From NCBI GenBank assembly GCA_020630955.1, contig JAHDIE010000017.1, positions 1-60,440 on the forward strand: a stretch of 60,440 nt of DNA, written 5' to 3'. Of the stretch, positions 18,294 to 30,400 are shown piece after piece. This stretch comes from Saprospiraceae bacterium (GTDB lineage Bacteria; Bacteroidota; Bacteroidia; Chitinophagales; Saprospiraceae). Numbering within the stretch: position 1 is the stretch's first letter; each line of letters starts with the position of its first letter. The notes under the pieces are model-generated. The model saw nothing but the letters and a program-made list of their open reading frames with translations, was not told where the DNA came from and ran no database searches. The translations under genes and the position numbers were made by a program.

Positions 18294-19304
18294 TTATTCT
18301 ACTTTATACAATAAGCTAATTTCATCCAATAAAATATTGGCGTTCCAAAATTTTACAAAATAAGTTCCTACGGTCAACGCTTTTAGATCAATACTATGTA
18401 GCAAATCATCTTTTGAGATTTCTACAGCCAAACAGAGATTTCCAAGTAGATTATAAAATTCAACTTTTGTGATTTGGGTATTACCAAGTTCTAACACAAT
18501 ATCACTTTTAGTTGGATTAGGAAATATCTTAATACTCCCAATATTCTGTTCATCAACAGCTACTGTTTCTTTGAATTCATCAAATTTTCTTTGAAGTTCA
18601 TCAATTGGATCACCAGAAAAGCTATTTGAATCAAGCCAAACATTGAGGTCAAGCCATAGGTTACCGTATTCGCTGTTTGTATCAGTAGGTTTCGCAACTC
18701 TTACATAAGCAGATGCAGAACTAATCCCATCATTTAAACACCTGACATCAGCACCAGGTCTTTTTGCCGCTTGGAGTGACGCCATTAATTTATCACACAA
18801 GGGGCCATTTGTATTTAAGAATGCAAGTTCCATATCATCAAGGACTTCTTCTGAAATGAGAATATTTCCTTGAATAGCATAATTCTTTCCAACACGTTGT
18901 CCTTTGACATCAAAATTATTTGAGCCAGTATATGCTGCGGCTCTCGGCTGTCCATTGTTTAAATCTACAATTCCATATTGTCGATCTGAAATATTTCCTC
19001 CCTGAGAGGAGTTATCATTTTCAACTAACCAATCAATTATTTCTTGAGGAGATAAGCCAGATTCCATTTGTTCTGTTGCTGCATTTTGATTTACTGGCGT
19101 CCAATATGCTTGAGTATTAATTGCTCCAACATTAAGAACTATATCACTTACCCAAAGCGCACCATCTTCTTCAGGAAGACAAGTAGCCCCTGCACTTCCA
19201 ATTTCGTTAGTAACGGAATCAACTGCAACAATAGAAAAGGTATGTTGTGCCGTTAGGTTAATTATAATAAAAAATAACAAGAACAAACTCAAGAGACTTT
19301 TCAT
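18294..19304 (-). CDS. DUF1028 protein exported by type IX secretion
   Basis: About 336 residues from the ATG at 19304. A GTG at 19349 would add 15 non-signal residues and lies inside a hairpin, so I reject it. The signal peptide is MKSLLSLFLLFFIIINLTAQ. The DUF1028 domain (about 20-245) contains HTFSIVAVDSVTNEIGSAGA and LEAFLNT-type segments; its fold is related to Ntn hydrolases, but its activity is unknown. The C-terminal 80 residues are a T9SS type A sorting domain (IKIFPNPTKSDIVLELGN, GTYFVKFW). The protein should be surface-anchored or released. Confidence 0.87.
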   Translation of the reverse strand: MKSLLSLFLLFFIIINLTAQHTFSIVAVDSVTNEIGSAGATCLPEEDGALWVSDIVLNVGAINTQAYWTPVNQNAATEQMESGLSPQEIIDWLVENDNSSQGGNISDRQYGIVDLNNGQPRAAAYTGSNNFDVKGQRVGKNYAIQGNILISEEVLDDMELAFLNTNGPLCDKLMASLQAAKRPGADVRCLNDGISSASAYVRVAKPTDTNSEYGNLWLDLNVWLDSNSFSGDPIDELQRKFDEFKETVAVDEQNIGSIKIFPNPTKSDIVLELGNTQITKVEFYNLLGNLCLAVEISKDDLLHSIDLKALTVGTYFVKFWNANILLDEISLLYKVE

Positions 19305-19345
19305 AACAATAAAATTATTACCAAATGATGGATTAGTAAGATATA

Positions 19346-19388
19346 GCACAACCTATTGTGCAACTTTTTTAAATTGAATTCAAAGGTA
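19346..19388 (-). promoter_or_regulatory. Promoter box and leader hairpin of the DUF1028 gene
   Basis: The minus strand has TACCTTTG (19381-19388), a perfect TAnnTTTG -7 box. About 20 nt downstream there is a small perfect inverted repeat, GCACAA-N4-TTGTGC (19346-19361), in the predicted 5-prime leader. The hairpin's role is unknown. The remaining gap to 19576 shows nothing else. Confidence 0.45.
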
Positions 19389-19576
19389 TCTTAATTTTTC
19401 AAGGTTATTGTTTGTTTTTATTGTCGTGCAATGCATTAAAAGTGTTTTTCAAGATTGCGAGCGAGTATAGGATCCATTATCACTATTTGTTAATTGTGAA
19501 TAAAGCCAAGGTATTATCTTATTCGCTCACACCCTAATGAAAATTACTTAAATACTTATTGAAATTTTTAATCATC

Positions 19577-20887
19577 CTATATTCTCGTCACCCTAATCTT
19601 CTTCTTTTTTAATTTGACATTGTTGACAAGGGGCAAAAGAGATTTTACCTTTTTTGCTTTTACTGCAACAAAAGCACAATCTGTTTTTAATTCAATCATG
19701 CCTACATCATCTTTTTCTAGGTTTCCTTGCTTAAATAACAAACCTGCAATATCTCCCTTTGAAATTTTATCTTTTCTACCTCCTGAGATAAAAAGTGTTC
19801 TCCAGATCGATGCCCTTAGCGGAGCAGCCGGTTCTACTTTTTCAACTTCATTAATATTGATAAATTCTGGCAACTCGTCTTTATAAAAATGCAACACATA
19901 AGCTGTACCTTCTTTGTGCATTCTTGCGGTTCGGCCATTGCGATGTGTAAATTCTTGCTCTCTCACGGGCAAGTGATAATGAATGATGAATTTTATTTCT
20001 GGAACATCTAAACCTCTTGCAGCAAGATCTGTTGCCAATAATAATTGGTGTGTACCATTTCTAAATTTTATCAATGCACGTTCCCTCTCCTTTTGCTCCA
20101 TGCCTCCATAGAAGCATCCGTGATCGATTCCATACTCATCCAAAAAGTCTGATACTCGTTGGATGCTATCTTTAAAATTACAAAAGATGATTCCTGGCTG
20201 ATTGCCAAGATGTCTCAATAGATCCACCAAGGGCATCAGCTTGTCCTTTTCTTGCGACTCTACTCTTTTTAGGGTGAGGGATAAGGTCTGCTCAGCCAAA
20301 TAATCAATGGTAACTGGTTTCTTGATTTCTACGAATTCTGGAATCAAAGGCTCATTGGTTGCGGAGGTAAGTATTTTCTTTTCAACATCGGGTATATGTT
20401 CACAGATATCGATCATATCGTCATCAAACCCAATCTCTAATGACTTGTCAAATTCATCTAAGACTAAAAATCGAATTTCGTCAATCTCAAATGTTTCTCT
20501 ACGCAGATGATCTGCAATTCGTCCAGGAGTACCTACAATGATCGATGGTACTGTGTTCAACTCTTGTATATCTTTGGAAAAGTATCTTCCTCCATAAAAC
20601 ACATTGGCTTTATAGCCAGATCCCATTTCTCTTATTACCTGTTCAATTTGTATTGCTAATTCTCTAGACGGTGCGATGATGAGCGCTTGTACCTTCTTAA
20701 GGTCAGGATTGAGCTCTGCTATGATGGGCAAAAGAAATGCTAAAGTCTTTCCAGTACCTGTAGGTGATAACAAGACCACTTCTTTGGCAGCATGGATGGC
20801 ACAGCTTGCCTCTTCCTGCATGGGATTTAATTGCTCAATCCCCAACTTCCTTAATATTGCCGCTTGATTTTTTATCGCTTTTCCCAT
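19577..20887 (-). CDS. DbpA-like DEAD-box RNA helicase
   Basis: A 436-residue ATP-dependent RNA helicase. Motif I is SPTGTGKT, Ia is PSRELA, II is DEFD (not DEAD), III is TSAT, and VI is HRNGRTARMHKEG (a divergent form of HRxGRxGR). The C-terminal about 75 residues (LFISGGRKDKISKGDIAGLLF, IRVTRI) match the DbpA RNA-binding domain, which targets 23S rRNA hairpin 92 in E. coli. The predicted role is 50S ribosome assembly. The divergent motifs II and VI are unlikely to abolish function, because the key Asp-Glu and Arg residues remain. Confidence 0.87.
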   Translation of the reverse strand: MGKAIKNQAAILRKLGIEQLNPMQEEASCAIHAAKEVVLLSPTGTGKTLAFLLPIIAELNPDLKKVQALIIAPSRELAIQIEQVIREMGSGYKANVFYGGRYFSKDIQELNTVPSIIVGTPGRIADHLRRETFEIDEIRFLVLDEFDKSLEIGFDDDMIDICEHIPDVEKKILTSATNEPLIPEFVEIKKPVTIDYLAEQTLSLTLKRVESQEKDKLMPLVDLLRHLGNQPGIIFCNFKDSIQRVSDFLDEYGIDHGCFYGGMEQKERERALIKFRNGTHQLLLATDLAARGLDVPEIKFIIHYHLPVREQEFTHRNGRTARMHKEGTAYVLHFYKDELPEFININEVEKVEPAAPLRASIWRTLFISGGRKDKISKGDIAGLLFKQGNLEKDDVGMIELKTDCAFVAVKAKKVKSLLPLVNNVKLKKKKIRVTRI

Positions 20888-20945
20888 TCAGCAAAGATAA
20901 GACAATGTACATCAAACAAACCACGCAAAAAGACTTCAATTCAAA

Positions 20946-21491
20946 TTAGAGATATTTGTTTTGCCCCCATTTCCAGTTTAATTCATCCACCAAATCAAAT
21001 CCTCTCGCTTCAAATATTTCCTTAAGGGCTATAGTATCTATTTGTGCTTTTGGAATAATGATAACTTCCCCAATTTTCAAATGTACTATATAATGATCTG
21101 GCAAATCAGCAATAAAATCAACTTGTTCATTTTTTATTTTCGTTTCTCCTGCCTCATCTTTGGTCAAAATATGAGTGCCTAAAAATTCATTTGAATTATT
21201 TGTGCCAATGCGTTTAGAATAATTCTTATAGATAAATTTTTCGTAATGATTTTTATACCGAAAATCAAAATACTTACGATATAAAAAGAACGAAATGATG
21301 GAATAAAAGCCCATAGTAAAGGCTAAAGGCACTAGGTCAGAAAAATAAAAATAAATGGCTATCGCTAAAGAAGCTATAGGCAGAATAATCCACTGTTTGG
21401 TTCTTTTAGTCTGTAGATTTTTATCTCTTGTTATTCGATAAAGTTGCTGAGTTAAAAAATCCTGATGTTCTAGACGATAGTTGATTTCCAT
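20946..21491 (-). CDS. YcxB-like membrane protein
   Basis: A 181-residue protein with an N-terminal basic segment, two adjacent transmembrane helices (about 35-75) and a C-terminal cytoplasmic domain (about 90-175). The C-terminal domain contains VDFIADLPDHYIVHLKIGEVIIIPKAQ, the pattern of the YcxB-like C-terminal domain. Function is unknown. It lies 58 nt upstream of the helicase gene on the same strand. Confidence 0.6.
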   Translation of the reverse strand: MEINYRLEHQDFLTQQLYRITRDKNLQTKRTKQWIILPIASLAIAIYFYFSDLVPLAFTMGFYSIISFFLYRKYFDFRYKNHYEKFIYKNYSKRIGTNNSNEFLGTHILTKDEAGETKIKNEQVDFIADLPDHYIVHLKIGEVIIIPKAQIDTIALKEIFEARGFDLVDELNWKWGQNKYL

Positions 21492-21618
21492 TGCGAGGAT
21501 GAACTTATTTATAATTTAGTAAATCCTAAGGTACTAAATAGGTTTTGTGCAACAAAGATTTGTTTAAATCTTCGCTACATTCTAAGATTTATCAGGAACA
21601 AAATATTGTGCGGAATCT

Positions 21619-22323
21619 TTATAGAATAGGAAACAAAAGTTCAATTGAAAATCCATTTTTTGTGTCTAATTCAAAATGTCCGTTAACTTTATTCATTTGT
21701 AATTCGGTCTTTTGCAATCCTAATTTTGTTAGTCCTATTGATTCTGGATCAAGAGACTGGTTATCTTTCATGCATAATTTTAAAACATTTTTATTATGCT
21801 CTATCTCTATTACTAATTCACTAGCTCTTCCTCTTGACAAAGAATTGATTGTAATTTCTTTAAAAATAATAAAAACAGCTTGCCTCAAGTCTGGTGAAAG
21901 TGGGGCTTTCATATTTTTAACCTTAATACTAAATAACACATTGAATTTGCCTTGAGCTTTTATAACATATAGGAAGTCTTCCATTTTATCTATCAGAGAT
22001 TCAATATTGTCTTTACTTGAATCAATAACCCAGATTGCATCTTTCATTTTTACCATAGCCTCACGACTTAAAAGACCTAAACGATCTATTTGAATAGATG
22101 CATTGTCGGAGGCTGTCAATCCAATTACATCCGACTGCATGGCAACAGAAGTCAATATGTTTCCCAATTCATTATTCAGATCATTTGAAATTTCTGAACG
22201 TACATTTTCATTCTTTGTCAATGTTTTTATTTTTTTGAGAAAAAATAAATAAAAAATTATTGACAAAATTCCAACACTTATTAATAGAACAAAAAATAAC
22301 TCATATAAAGAAAGAAATTCCAT
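21619..22323 (-). CDS. Degenerate histidine kinase (HisKA_3 type) lacking the phospho-acceptor His
   Basis: A 234-residue protein with one N-terminal transmembrane helix (about 9-29). A dimerisation region aligns with HisKA_3 kinases (the usual DLHDELG reads DLNNELG), with Asn50 in place of the phosphorylated His (codon AAT). The following helix (KMKDAIWVIDSSKDNIESLI) matches kinase relatives well. The ATPase part keeps an N-box-like EITINSL, but the glycine-rich boxes are eroded (KDNQSLDP, GLTKLGLQKTE). I infer a pseudokinase. It follows the Fn3 gene by 6 nt, so it is the last gene of the surface operon and may regulate or scaffold the response regulator at 38434. Confidence 0.75.
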   Translation of the reverse strand: MEFLSLYELFFVLLISVGILSIIFYLFFLKKIKTLTKNENVRSEISNDLNNELGNILTSVAMQSDVIGLTASDNASIQIDRLGLLSREAMVKMKDAIWVIDSSKDNIESLIDKMEDFLYVIKAQGKFNVLFSIKVKNMKAPLSPDLRQAVFIIFKEITINSLSRGRASELVIEIEHNKNVLKLCMKDNQSLDPESIGLTKLGLQKTELQMNKVNGHFELDTKNGFSIELLFPIL

Positions 22324-22329
22324 CTTGTA

Positions 22330-24399
22330 TTATTTCAAACGAATGGGCTCACTTAGAGGAGATTCTCTTCCATCTTTTGCACGCGCTTTTACAGCGAATG
22401 TATATTTCTTGCCCTTCTGATATGGAACTGAAAGCTGGTTTTTCCCTTCAAGAACTTTGTGAGTCAGCAAGGCTCCGTCTGAGGCTTCTTTATAAATTAC
22501 AAAAGTATGATTTTCAATATCCTTAAACTCCCAACTTAGTTCAACAAACTCCCCTTTTTTGTCAATATTAAGTTTCTTTATTTCACTTAAATAAAAAGAT
22601 TTTAACCCTTCTAATAAAAGTGTCTTTTCTGGCACAGAAATATTATTACTCTCATCTGATGTAATCAAATTATACTCATATACTACGCCTTCTTTCACCT
22701 TGCTATCTAAATATTGATTGAGCATTGGATCAAAATCAGAAATTACTTCCCATTTACCTCCTGCCTCTCTTCTATGAAGCTCTATACTTCGTACATCATC
22801 GCTAGTGCTTGCAGCCCATGTAAAGGCAATTCCATCTTCTGTTACCTTATAGTTGGTAAACACTGATGGTGCTGGAGGAATGATGTCTGGTCTTTTTACT
22901 ATTACGGTTTGGGAAAAATCAGATCTATTAAAATTGTAATCGACGGCCACCACTTTATAGTAGATGTCCTTTGTCAAGGTTTTTAAAGTAACGGAGTCAA
23001 CAAAAAATTCATTTTCAATGATTTGGGTTGCTTTCTTGACATATTCATAATCTTCACTATTGGAGAAAAATACCTCATAACCCAAGACATCTTTATCTTC
23101 AGGAGCATCCCAAGTTATAAGAACCATACCATTGGTATCAATTTCCCCACTCAGATTTGCTGGTGCTTGAGGTGCAATCAAATCTACAATATGGCCAAGC
23201 GTATACGCAGAAGCAGATACATTTCCGTACTCACCAACAGACTCTATGTAATAATAATTAAGTCTATTTATATTGGGACTTTCGTCCAAATATGTTCTAG
23301 TTGAGATAGTAAGAAGTTCTTTATTTATCTTCTCATATTGTCCATCTCCTGTATGAGATCTATAAATATTGAATCCAGTTAATAAACCTAATTCATCATT
23401 TTGTTGCCAATCCCATGTTAAATTTATTTTCTGACTTTCTATTTCTTTGGCTTCCAGTCCTGTGGCTACTGATGGTGCTGTTTTGTTTTTTGCCGTACCA
23501 GAAACAACATTACTTTCTTCAGTAACATCTGCAAAAGCATCAATTCCCAACACTCGATAATAATACTTAACACCATTTTCTACCGAATCAATATAACTCG
23601 TATATTCATTGTCCAATTGCAATGCTGTTTCTGCATTGATAAAAGGCTCTTCTAGTAATTTGGTAAAGTTAATCCCGTCACTTGATCGCTCAATATGATA
23701 AGCTGTCAATTTCTCATTATAACGTAACCGGCCTCCTCCATACCATTCTAGTTCTAATGCACCGTCTTGTTCAATAATACTAAGTTGAGGAGGCAAAATT
23801 TCTTGGTTGCCCAAGTAGGCCCCAATGACCTCAGCTGTATCTGAGCTTTCAAAAGTTATTGGGTCAAAAGTATAGATTCTATACATCCCAAAACTCTCAT
23901 CGGTTTTATCATTTATAGCATAATACAAACCAGAAGCTTCAGCAGCTTGCTTGTTAAGATCAGCGGCTAGTAAGGTAAATGCATGTCTATTTTGTGCATC
24001 ATTTCCTGCTTGCACAAACCCAGAAGCTTCTTTTTCTCCATATATCGACATGGCTGCCACTGCCATGTATTTATTATCATCATTGACAAAAGGTTTCCAT
24101 TTATCTTTTGACCAAGGAAAAATCTTTCCTACCAGTTCATACTCTTTGCTTTTACCAACCATTCTTTCTAGTGTGTAGCCATGTTCTATTGCCATGTACC
24201 ATGTTTTAACATTGGTTGGAGCCCATCGAAACTCAATTCCAACTTCTGAGGATTTAGTAATCATCATGATGTCATCGAGCTCCAAAGAGTCTTTCAAATT
24301 TGTGGGTTGTACTTCATAAACTGTGGAGTCTAATTCTACATTTTGGCCAAAGCTTATTAAACATATATTGATGGCGAGTATTGTGATAAAATATTTCAT
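22330..24399 (-). CDS. Secreted multi-domain fibronectin type III protein
   Basis: About 689 residues from the ATG at 24399 (a TTG one codon upstream also exists). The signal peptide ends near LISFGQ. A unique N-terminal region (about 25-200, with WAPTNVKTWYMAIEHGY) is followed by about five Fn3 modules, marked by LELEWYGGG/YYYRVLGIDAF, INLTWDWQQN/YYYIESVGEYG, VLITWDAPEDKDVLGYEV, FTWAASTSDDVRSIELHRR and VELSWEFKD. There is no T9SS sorting domain; the protein ends SPLSEPIRLK. It starts 4 nt after the stop of the giant gene, so the two are probably partners in one extracellular assembly. The function is not known to me. Confidence 0.8.
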   Translation of the reverse strand: MKYFITILAINICLISFGQNVELDSTVYEVQPTNLKDSLELDDIMMITKSSEVGIEFRWAPTNVKTWYMAIEHGYTLERMVGKSKEYELVGKIFPWSKDKWKPFVNDDNKYMAVAAMSIYGEKEASGFVQAGNDAQNRHAFTLLAADLNKQAAEASGLYYAINDKTDESFGMYRIYTFDPITFESSDTAEVIGAYLGNQEILPPQLSIIEQDGALELEWYGGGRLRYNEKLTAYHIERSSDGINFTKLLEEPFINAETALQLDNEYTSYIDSVENGVKYYYRVLGIDAFADVTEESNVVSGTAKNKTAPSVATGLEAKEIESQKINLTWDWQQNDELGLLTGFNIYRSHTGDGQYEKINKELLTISTRTYLDESPNINRLNYYYIESVGEYGNVSASAYTLGHIVDLIAPQAPANLSGEIDTNGMVLITWDAPEDKDVLGYEVFFSNSEDYEYVKKATQIIENEFFVDSVTLKTLTKDIYYKVVAVDYNFNRSDFSQTVIVKRPDIIPPAPSVFTNYKVTEDGIAFTWAASTSDDVRSIELHRREAGGKWEVISDFDPMLNQYLDSKVKEGVVYEYNLITSDESNNISVPEKTLLLEGLKSFYLSEIKKLNIDKKGEFVELSWEFKDIENHTFVIYKEASDGALLTHKVLEGKNQLSVPYQKGKKYTFAVKARAKDGRESPLSEPIRLK

Positions 24400-24403
24400 C
24401 AAA

Positions 24404-27400
24404 TTATTTTTTAAAGGTTATGCTTGTTGTAGAACTTGTTCTATTGTAAAATTTACCATTGGATACATACGGTACCGAATAAATGAATTCTGTTCTATAT
24501 TCATTTTCTTTATCCAATTCTTTAGATAAAAAACTCCAAACTTTGGTTACTCTATAATTGATGTCACTTTCAGTTAATTCATCGGTATTCCAGAATCCAT
24601 TTGAAGCATCCCAAGGTCCGTCGTACCAAGCTGTTCGAAGTTTCTTGTACTCGCTTTCAAAGTCATTCTTAAAATTATCTTGAAAGCTTCCTTCAACCAG
24701 AGAGTAAATCATAAAATCTAGTGAAACTAAATCACTCCATGAAGGAAATAAGTCATAGGCTTTTGAAGAAAAACTAATTTGACTAGAATTTTTATTAGTG
24801 TATAGTTTTCTACTCGGTACATCAAAGAAATCAAATCCATTCTTCCAATTGTCATTTTTAAATTTGTGATTGTCCATGACCTTCATTGAATGTGACCAAT
24901 TAGCATATTTTTTAAATCGTTTTGCAATGTGTTCGTATTCATCCACTAGATATGCACCTACAAAGTACTTTAAATCCTCTTTTACAAAAGCTGTGTTTTT
25001 CATCAATGATTTACTCTCGGCGATATACTTGTATCCTATTTCTTGCTCGCTGAAGCCTTCTGAATTATTGATCTTGAAATTTATAGTAGAATAAGTATTG
25101 CTTGGTGATGAAGCATATCCGGCCGTTGCCTTTTTACTAAAACTTCGGTATTTACTTGTTTTAAACCAGTATTCAAATAATGTTTTATTTTCAGGTTGTT
25201 TATTCGTTGCATTTTTATAACTCTTACCTTCTTTTTTGTATGTATAGCTAGAATATACATTGCTTGATTCATAAGTTGAAACTTTCTTGTCTGCAATATC
25301 ACTGCCACTTATATCATAATTATTGTTTCTATACCATTCTCTTTGTAGTCTTACAGCGTAGCTTGTAGATGTGTTTAAGATATTCTTTGGAAGTTTAAAA
25401 AGGATAATATTGCTTCCAGCATAGTATGTGACATCTGTTTTATGAATCCACGTTTTAGTTGTATTATCCCACACCATAGCAACAACTTTTGAATGCCATT
25501 GCTGACCAGAGGGAGTAAATGGTTTGAATAGTTCAGCTTGTCCACCAATTAATTTTACAATTCCTTGGTCATATGTATTTTCTTCAATCATGTAAAAACT
25601 TTCATTTCGAAATGGATACATATCCTCCACATTATTCCAAGGAACATAATCTGGCATAGCACCCGTTTTAAAAGTGTGGGATATTTCTTCAACTACTTCT
25701 TTGCCTGTTGTATTTGAGATTGCTGGAACCCAACTAGTGCCATTCAATTTATACACCTTAACTTTTGCACTGATCGTGTATGATGTATGGGGTTTTAAAC
25801 TAGTTACTTCTAGATTTGCCGATAGGCGATCGGCTGCTAATTGTTTGTTAAAATATTTTCCAGAAATTTGGAAACTTTCTAAACGTACATCAAAGTATTG
25901 CATTTGACCACTGCCGTTTTTAAACTCATATCGTCCTATTTTATTGTTGAATGAAATCATTGGTTTCACAAATGGAGAGACACCCGTTTTTCCTGCATCT
26001 GGATCTATACCTTCTATAAACTTCACTCCGGCAAAAGGATCTGCTGTATACTCTTCGCACTTTTCACCTATCTGGATATCAAAAGAAGTATTTCCAGAAA
26101 CCAAACCTCCAAGAACTCTATATCCCATAGATGCTTGTCCTCTTACCCAACTCGGATTAGCAAAACCGCCTTCTATTAGCATAGCCGCATATACATAAGC
26201 TAACTCTATCTTTCCTTGATAGCCAAATACATCTACATTCAATCCTACATCTCCTTCTAAGCCTGCATATACTTGACCTTTAGCATAATATCCATCAGCA
26301 CCCATTCCCATCGACGTCCCTCCTAGATTACTACAAACTATGTTTTTATTTGTTTTCAAACTCATATCAAAACCTAGCATTGCTTTAAAACTTGCATACA
26401 AAATGGAGTATTCGATTTCAGCTCCAACTGTAAGATTAAGACCAGCTACCATTGCCATACCAGTACTTTCGTGAGTCTTTGCTGCTTTTGCAGTTGGATC
26501 ACCACCAGAGGTTTTAAAGTCGTCTTGGTCATTTGCCTTACCTTGATTTAATAATCTTTGTATGAAGTCAGGAACAGGGGCTTCATCAAAATCTGTGGCT
26601 TTTCCATAAGAAGCTTGAAGATAAAAGCTCGCATCCAATCCTACATCATCGCCCAGTTTTGCTCTAACAATTCCTGGTGCGTCATAGCTGCCTAGGATTA
26701 ATTCAAAACCTTCTCCATCGATTTCCACATTTCCAGTCACAATTTGATACAATTCCGTTCCCTCTTGAGCACCTACAATGGTTCCATCAGCTAGATTTGC
26801 TTTAGCTAAAAAATCTCCAGTTATCTTTAAATTTTCTCTTCCTTCTACTTCAGGTCTTGGAGGAAGAACAGATACAGCGGCTTTCAATCGTATCCCTTCA
26901 AAATTAGATCCAGATAAATCACCAAAAGGATCTTCTTGCATCATATCTAATTGTCCGTCTAAAGTAATTTGATTAATACCCCCATCATCTGTAAGTGACA
27001 TTTCGAAAGCCATTGTTGCAAAGGCTGTGCTCGGAGACGCCACAGAAAAACCAAGACCTGCTCTAAAACCAAATGCGATTCCACTATCAGGCCTGTATTT
27101 TTCTTTTGCAGTTTCTGCAAGCTCTGCACCTGGCTTCATGGCCATATTAGAATAAGCTCCACCTAAGAATCTATGTAATTTGATTGGTGTTTGTGGGATT
27201 GGAATTCCTGATTGTATATCTAATTTTCCAAAAAGATAAAAGTAATTAAATGATTCGTCATCAGACAACGCCATATTACCAAATCTTGCTTCAACATCAA
27301 CTGTCAACATTGGTACTTCGATTTCGACTTCCCCCACTACTCCTTTTCCAAACTCTTCATCACCATTATAAATTTCCAAAGAACCTTTTACTCCAATAGG

Positions 27401-30400
27401 TCCCATTTTTGAATCTACCTCCAGAGTTGCTGAGGATATTTTTTCAAACTCAAAAGTAAATTTTCCCTCCTTCTTGTTTACTCTTGAGATACTGGTTACA
27501 GATCCTTCAGCTGATAATTCAAAACCGCCTTTTTTGGTTTTTTTATCTTTGTTTTTACCACTGCTTGCTGATCTTACAATGGCAATTTCACCTCCTATTT
27601 TTAATTTCATTGCCATTCCATCTGTAGCCTCCGCCTCATCAACATCTCCTTCTTCTCCAAAGGACATGCTTACTTCGGTTAGTCCAATATGGAATCCATT
27701 CACTTTCGGTTCTTCTGCTTCTTCTTTAGTATCATCCTCTTCATCTTTTGCAGAATCTTCTTTCTCGGGCGCAGGAGTCATAGAAGCAAACTCAAAAGTA
27801 GGGGCAGTTAATTTTAATTTGCTGTTTCCTTTTTTTGTTGTGGTTTTGGTTTCAGCTTGATTTTTTGTTACAGGTCTAATTGTACTCAATGAAAAGTCTG
27901 TAAATTTTAATGCTGGAAATCGAAATACAGATTCATCAGGTTCTAAATCAGGACCACCATCTGTATCACCAATAGCAAGATGACCTTCTATAAGTGCTTC
28001 AATGCCTTTTTCTTTGTTATCATTTTTAATAATGATTTGAGTAGTTTCATCAAAGCTTAGGTTTGATCTTAAACTCGGTATATAAAACGATTCTTCTCCT
28101 ACATTAACAGTAAAGACCATTGAAGCTTTGGTTGCGGTATTGGTATTGTTTGCAACATTTTGATTGTTGACATCATTATTTTGGGCATCAATCTTATCTC
28201 CGTGATCCACTATGCCTTTATAATTTAAATACTTATCTTCTGGAAGTATTGGTAAACCCATTCTTCCTTCAAGGGAAACACTTTTGAATTGATTTCTGAG
28301 TATATCAATTTTCAATAAATCCATAGATATTGCAAAACCTTCGTAAGATCCTTTTTCAATGCTTAAGATGTTTTCCGCTTCGCCATTTATACTAACTCCA
28401 GCTTTGTCTTTGATAAAATTTTTCATGGCAATTTTAGTGGAAACATCCTCAGAACCACCACCCCAATCTCTTGGAGCTGTAATGGATATTTCTTCAAACC
28501 AAACACCTTTCCAATGTTCTCGATTTTCTTCTGGTGTATATCCATCAGGAAGAGCAAAGTTAGGAGGATTGGTTCTATCTGATGAGTCATAAAATCCATT
28601 TTGTAGTGTTACACTAAATCCATCCAATCCTGGAATTTCAAACGGAGTTGCGCTGGCCGCAAATATCCAGTTTGATTTCGGTTCGATGGTACCCGAGACG
28701 GTGATGATTACCTTTGAAGTTTCATCTTCGATGACCAAACCAGTTTCATCAACAGGAATTAGAGTTTCTCTGTCTATCGGAATATCAGCAGTAATTTGCG
28801 CTTTTTTAAAGCCCGCACAGTTTAACTCTACGTAAGTCCCAAGTGATTCTGGGTTACTTAAATCTGTTTTCTTGAGTATAAAATCTCCATCACTTCCAAT
28901 AGGATAATCTTTCGATAAATATAGTCTTACTTGTTTGGCAAAGCCTACATTTTTAAAGCAAATATTGTCTGCTCCTAAACTGGGAACATATTCTCCCCAA
29001 TCGGGATTTTCCAAACTAAACAAAGCCATCATTTCGGATTTGATAGGAGAGAATGTCATTTTTGTAATAGCAACAATAGTTGTTTCTTCACCTTCTGTTT
29101 TGTCATACCCAAATGGAAGGCTTACTACATCTGTTCCACTTAATCCTGAGGCAAGTTTGTTTGCTGTCCTCAAAGCTGGACCTAGTTCTTTTGCAGCATT
29201 AAAGTCAATGTCCAACATAGTACTTGCTCCCACCGATACTAGCTTATCTATATTTTCAAATTTGTCATCATACATGGCAGTTGCTGTACCCGCAATTACT
29301 TCAGCGTTGGCATTTACTTTCAAGTTTTCAAAGCTTACCTTTACTCTGACTCCATTTGCAATAAAACCTATTTTTATTTCTCCTTCTCCAGTATACCCAT
29401 CTATAGCAGACCCATTTGCCTCATCTATTTTCATATCCATGTCTCCCATTTTGAAAATCTTATTCTTAAGACCAAGCTTTTTAATTGCTACAGCCGTAAG
29501 ATCTTGAGGAAGACTAGATTCACAATCTCCTCCTGTACATCCATCTGGATCTGCTGGTTCTAATCCGTGTGTGAAAGTGACGATATTACTATACCCATCA
29601 TTTGGCATTTCAAAATCTTCATCACTTGATTCAGCCACTATCGCGATGGCATATTTATTATATAAAGTAAATTTTTGTGTGCCGGTAGGTTTTAGAATTT
29701 TTTCTTTTTTCACAATGGCTTCATCCCACATTTTTTTTACGTTCTCGTCTTCAAAGTGTTCTTTGGTTGGTTTTGGAATTTTTTCCGAGGTTAAATCTAT
29801 TACTATTACTGAATAACTAAGAGATTCAGATAAAGCAGCATCCGCAACTTCATGTGTCCAAGTAAGCGGGATTTCTGGTTTTTCAATATATGATTCTGCT
29901 ATAGGAGAAGTAATTTCCGGCAAGGAAAATCCTTCCTCAGCCTCGCCCAAAACAAAGGTGATAATTTCACTATGTCCGTCATTTTCGAATAGATCCTCAG
30001 GGTCGTCACTTTCCACGGAAATCAATGCTGCATAAGTGTTTCCTGTTGTTAATTCTAACTCTTCTTCTTCATACTCAAGTATTATTATTTTTTGAAACCC
30101 ATCGTCTTCCCAAATAAATTCTGTCTCCTCTCCAAGCATATCATCCATTGAGATTTCTTCAAGTCCTTGATCTGTCATATCAATAAGTTTTCCAGAATAT
30201 GTTAGATTGCCTTTTACATTATCTGTTTCATGATCCCACTCAATTTCAAACACAATATTTGTTGGATTTTCTAACTCTAATTCATCCTCATCCTCAGGTG
30301 AAACAATCTTAGGTGCAGCAAGTAAGCCTTCTTCTCCAGTTCCTGTTGATAGTTCACCATATACAAACCGAACAATTTCACTATGTCCACCAAATTGAAA

